Part shown: piece by piece, positions 62,371 to 64,000 of the stretch | Layout: each line of letters begins with the position of its first letter | Position numbering within the stretch: the stretch's first letter is position 1 | Source: CAIQIA01 sp945861105 | GTDB taxonomy: Bacteria; Cyanobacteriota; Cyanobacteriia; PCC-6307; Cyanobiaceae | Length of the DNA: 64,000 bases | Reading direction: 5' to 3' | NCBI GenBank assembly: GCA_947488815.1 | Contig: CANLCC010000009.1 | Coordinates: 1-64,000, forward strand | Notes under the pieces: model-generated | Seen by the model: the letters and a program-made list of their open reading frames with translations, nothing else | What the model was told of the DNA's origin: nothing | Databases searched by the model: none | Position numbers and translations under genes: made by a program

Positions 62371-63846
62371 ATGGGTCTGTATCTGCTCCATCTGCATCTG
62401 CATGGCCTGATCCGTGGCCACGATCTGGAGCTGGGGCGTGATGCCGACACCGGTGGCCAGACCACCTACGTGCTCGAGCTGGCGAGGGCCCTGGCCGAGC
62501 AGCCGCAGGTGGATCGGCTGGAGGTGATCACCCGCTGCGTCGAGGACCGCCGGATCAGCCCTGACTACGCGGTGCAGCGCGAGACGTTGCATCCCCGCGC
62601 CAGCCTGCTGCGGTTGTCCTTCGGCCCACGCCGGTACCTGCGCAAGGAGCTGCTCTGGCCCCACCTGGAGGAGCTCGTCGACCGGCTGGTGCTGCACATC
62701 ACCCGCCAGCAGCGCCGTCCTGACTGGATCCACGCCCACTACGCCGATGCCGGCTGGGTGGGGGCACAGCTGCAGCGGCGTCTGGGCATTCCGCTGGTGT
62801 TCACCGGTCATTCCCTGGGTCGGGAAAAGCGACGGCGGCTGCTGGACCTGGGGCAGCACCCGGACCAGCTCAACCAGCACTACGCCATGGATCGGCGCAT
62901 CGCCGCCGAAGAGGACGCCCTGGCGGCCTCCAGCCTGGTGGTGACCAGCACCCGCCAGGAGGCGTCGGTGCAGTACGCCGGCTATCGCCACTTCCATCCC
63001 GACCTGCCGGAGGTGATCCCCCCGGGGGTCGACACCGCAGCCTTCCATCCCCGCCTCGATGCCGCCGAAGACGATGCTGTGTCGGCGCTGCTGCAGCCAT
63101 TCCTGCGTCAGCCCGAGCGGCCGCCGCTGCTGGCCCTCTGCCGGCCCGACCGTCGCAAGAACATCCCGGCCCTGATCGAGGCCTATGGCGCCAGCGAAGC
63201 CCTGCGCCGCAGCCACAACCTGGTGCTGATCCTCGGTTGCCGCCAGGACCTGCACCAGCTCGAGAAGTCGCAGCGGGAGGAATGGCAGCAGGTGCTCGAA
63301 GCCATCGACCGCCAGGACCTCTATGGCTCTGTGGCCTACCCGAAGCAGCATCAGCGCAGCCAGGTGCCGGCCCTGTACCGCTGGGCCGCCCGGCGGCGGG
63401 GGTTGTTCGTCAACCCGGCCCTCACCGAACCCTTCGGTCTGACCCTGCTCGAGGCGGCGGCCTGCGGTCTGCCGGTGGTGGCCACCGACGACGGCGGCCC
63501 CCGCGACATCCTGGCCCGCTGCCGCAACGGGTTGCTGGCGGCCGTGGCCGAACGGGGGCGGCTGGCGCAGGTGCTCGAGCAGGCCGCGGCCCCCTCCGCC
63601 CCCTGGGACGACTGGCAGCGCCATGGACTTGAGGCCGTTGCCGCGTCGTACAGCTGGCAGGCCCATGCCGGTCGCTACCTGCGGGTGGCCGCCGACCTCT
63701 GTGGGCCCGGCAGCCGCCCGGCCGATCTCGCGCAGGTCCGTCCGCGGTTGATGGCCCCGTCGCGCCTGCGCAAGATGTATGCCACTGGCCAGCAGGGGCA
63801 GGGGGCGGTGCCGAGCCACGGCCCCCGCTTCTGGCTCAGCGAGTAG
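62371..63846 (+). CDS. Sucrose-phosphate synthase (glycosyltransferase part only)
   Basis: 491 residues from ATG 62371. The N-terminus MGLYLLHLHLHGLIRGHDLELGRDADTGGQTTYVLELARAL is typical of SPS, and GT-B/GT4 motifs follow: HAHYADAGWVG, FTGHSLGREKRRRLL, PGVDTAAFHP, LCRPDRRKNI, and the ExxE motif in NPALTEPFGLTLLEAAACGLPVVATDDGG. Most cyanobacterial SPS proteins continue with a phosphatase-like domain (about 710 residues, from memory); here a TAG ends the frame before it. It would make sucrose-6-phosphate, a compatible solute precursor. Confidence 0.85.
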   Translation: MGLYLLHLHLHGLIRGHDLELGRDADTGGQTTYVLELARALAEQPQVDRLEVITRCVEDRRISPDYAVQRETLHPRASLLRLSFGPRRYLRKELLWPHLEELVDRLVLHITRQQRRPDWIHAHYADAGWVGAQLQRRLGIPLVFTGHSLGREKRRRLLDLGQHPDQLNQHYAMDRRIAAEEDALAASSLVVTSTRQEASVQYAGYRHFHPDLPEVIPPGVDTAAFHPRLDAAEDDAVSALLQPFLRQPERPPLLALCRPDRRKNIPALIEAYGASEALRRSHNLVLILGCRQDLHQLEKSQREEWQQVLEAIDRQDLYGSVAYPKQHQRSQVPALYRWAARRRGLFVNPALTEPFGLTLLEAAACGLPVVATDDGGPRDILARCRNGLLAAVAERGRLAQVLEQAAAPSAPWDDWQRHGLEAVAASYSWQAHAGRYLRVAADLCGPGSRPADLAQVRPRLMAPSRLRKMYATGQQGQGAVPSHGPRFWLSE

Positions 63847-63882
63847 AGGTCCTGCCAGAGTGGGGACCGCCGCCGTCCACTC

Positions 63883-64000
63883 GTGTTCGCCTATGCCACG
63901 GCCGGGGATCCGGGGTCGCTGCCCTTCGGCCTCGACATGGCCGGCCTGCAGACCGGTGCCCTGGCCTATGCCGCCCTCTCGGGTCTGGTCTTCGTGATCA
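63883..64000 (+). CDS. Start of an unidentified membrane protein (partial)
   Basis: An open frame from GTG 63883 (ATG 63937 in frame) runs off the right edge. The visible part ends in a hydrophobic segment TGALAYAALSGLVFVI. It is not a sucrose-phosphatase sequence. Too short to name. Confidence 0.35.
   Translation, partial: MFAYATAGDPGSLPFGLDMAGLQTGALAYAALSGLVFVI

Noticed and set aside
60246..62465. 739-codon open frame on the minus strand
   Set aside because: Antisense to the hydrolase gene; His/Gln/Gly-rich shadow translation.

Overview
The window is about 68% G+C and reads as a chromosome segment of a freshwater or brackish picocyanobacterium (Cyanobium / cluster-5 Synechococcus type). 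The strongest reason is gene order. From dnaN (14036) rightwards it runs dnaN, PRC-barrel protein, purL, purF, topoisomerase subunit A, TPR protein, queG, HpsJ-like, DUF502, nusB, ftsY, PP2C phosphatase, argH, RRM protein, dusA, msrB, then grpE, dnaJ, tusA-like, rsgA, ybaB, murB, murC, gap2, thiL, cyclophilin, efp, accB, pdxA. That is, from memory, the order at the conventional start of Prochlorococcus and marine Synechococcus chromosomes. Nitrate ABC-transport genes, Amt with an NtcA site, and sucrose-phosphate synthase fit a cyanobacterium.

Layout. 1-2.7 kb (minus): the 5' part of a nitrate uptake operon (nrtA, nrtB, an unannotated 55-residue membrane ORF, then an ATPase cut by the window edge). 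3.0-9.8 kb: DUF6671-like protein, uvrA, recN, amt. 10-13.7 kb (plus): ABC1-family kinase, DUF1400 protein, thrC. 13.7-14.0 kb: a 340-bp non-coding region before dnaN with a 14-bp inverted repeat, DnaA-box-like words and a T-rich tract, the candidate replication origin. 14-35.5 kb: the conserved dnaN-to-msrB block and an FAD oxidoreductase.

35.6-38.4 kb is an accessory island breaking the backbone between msrB/oxidoreductase and the pil genes. I read it as a decayed chromosomal integron: a broken intI C-terminal half (plus strand), two attC-like elements about 1.5 kb apart with matching arms and variable centres, a cassette between them with two toxin-antitoxin pairs on the opposite strand (RelE/ParE type, whose antitoxin has a premature stop, and VapBC), an AT-rich disrupted cassette gene, and an inverted intI N-terminal fragment.

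38.5-42.3 kb: pilB-pilT-pilC (minus), with a short PilB carrying a C-terminal zinc ribbon. 42.3-53.3 kb: grpE-to-pdxA housekeeping block. 53.3-60 kb is rich in small proteins and DNA-damage functions: a small membrane protein behind a consensus promoter overlapped by a perfect cyanobacterial LexA box, an HNH nuclease, a SNF2/SMARCAL1-like ATPase, and umuDC behind a second perfect LexA box. 60-64 kb: two small conserved-looking proteins, a DUF1400 alpha/beta hydrolase, a sucrose-phosphate synthase without phosphatase domain, and the start of a further membrane protein.

Starts were chosen by family N-termini, signal peptides and packing with neighbours; many are GTG or TTG. No database search was possible, so family names rest on recognised motifs and remembered gene order.
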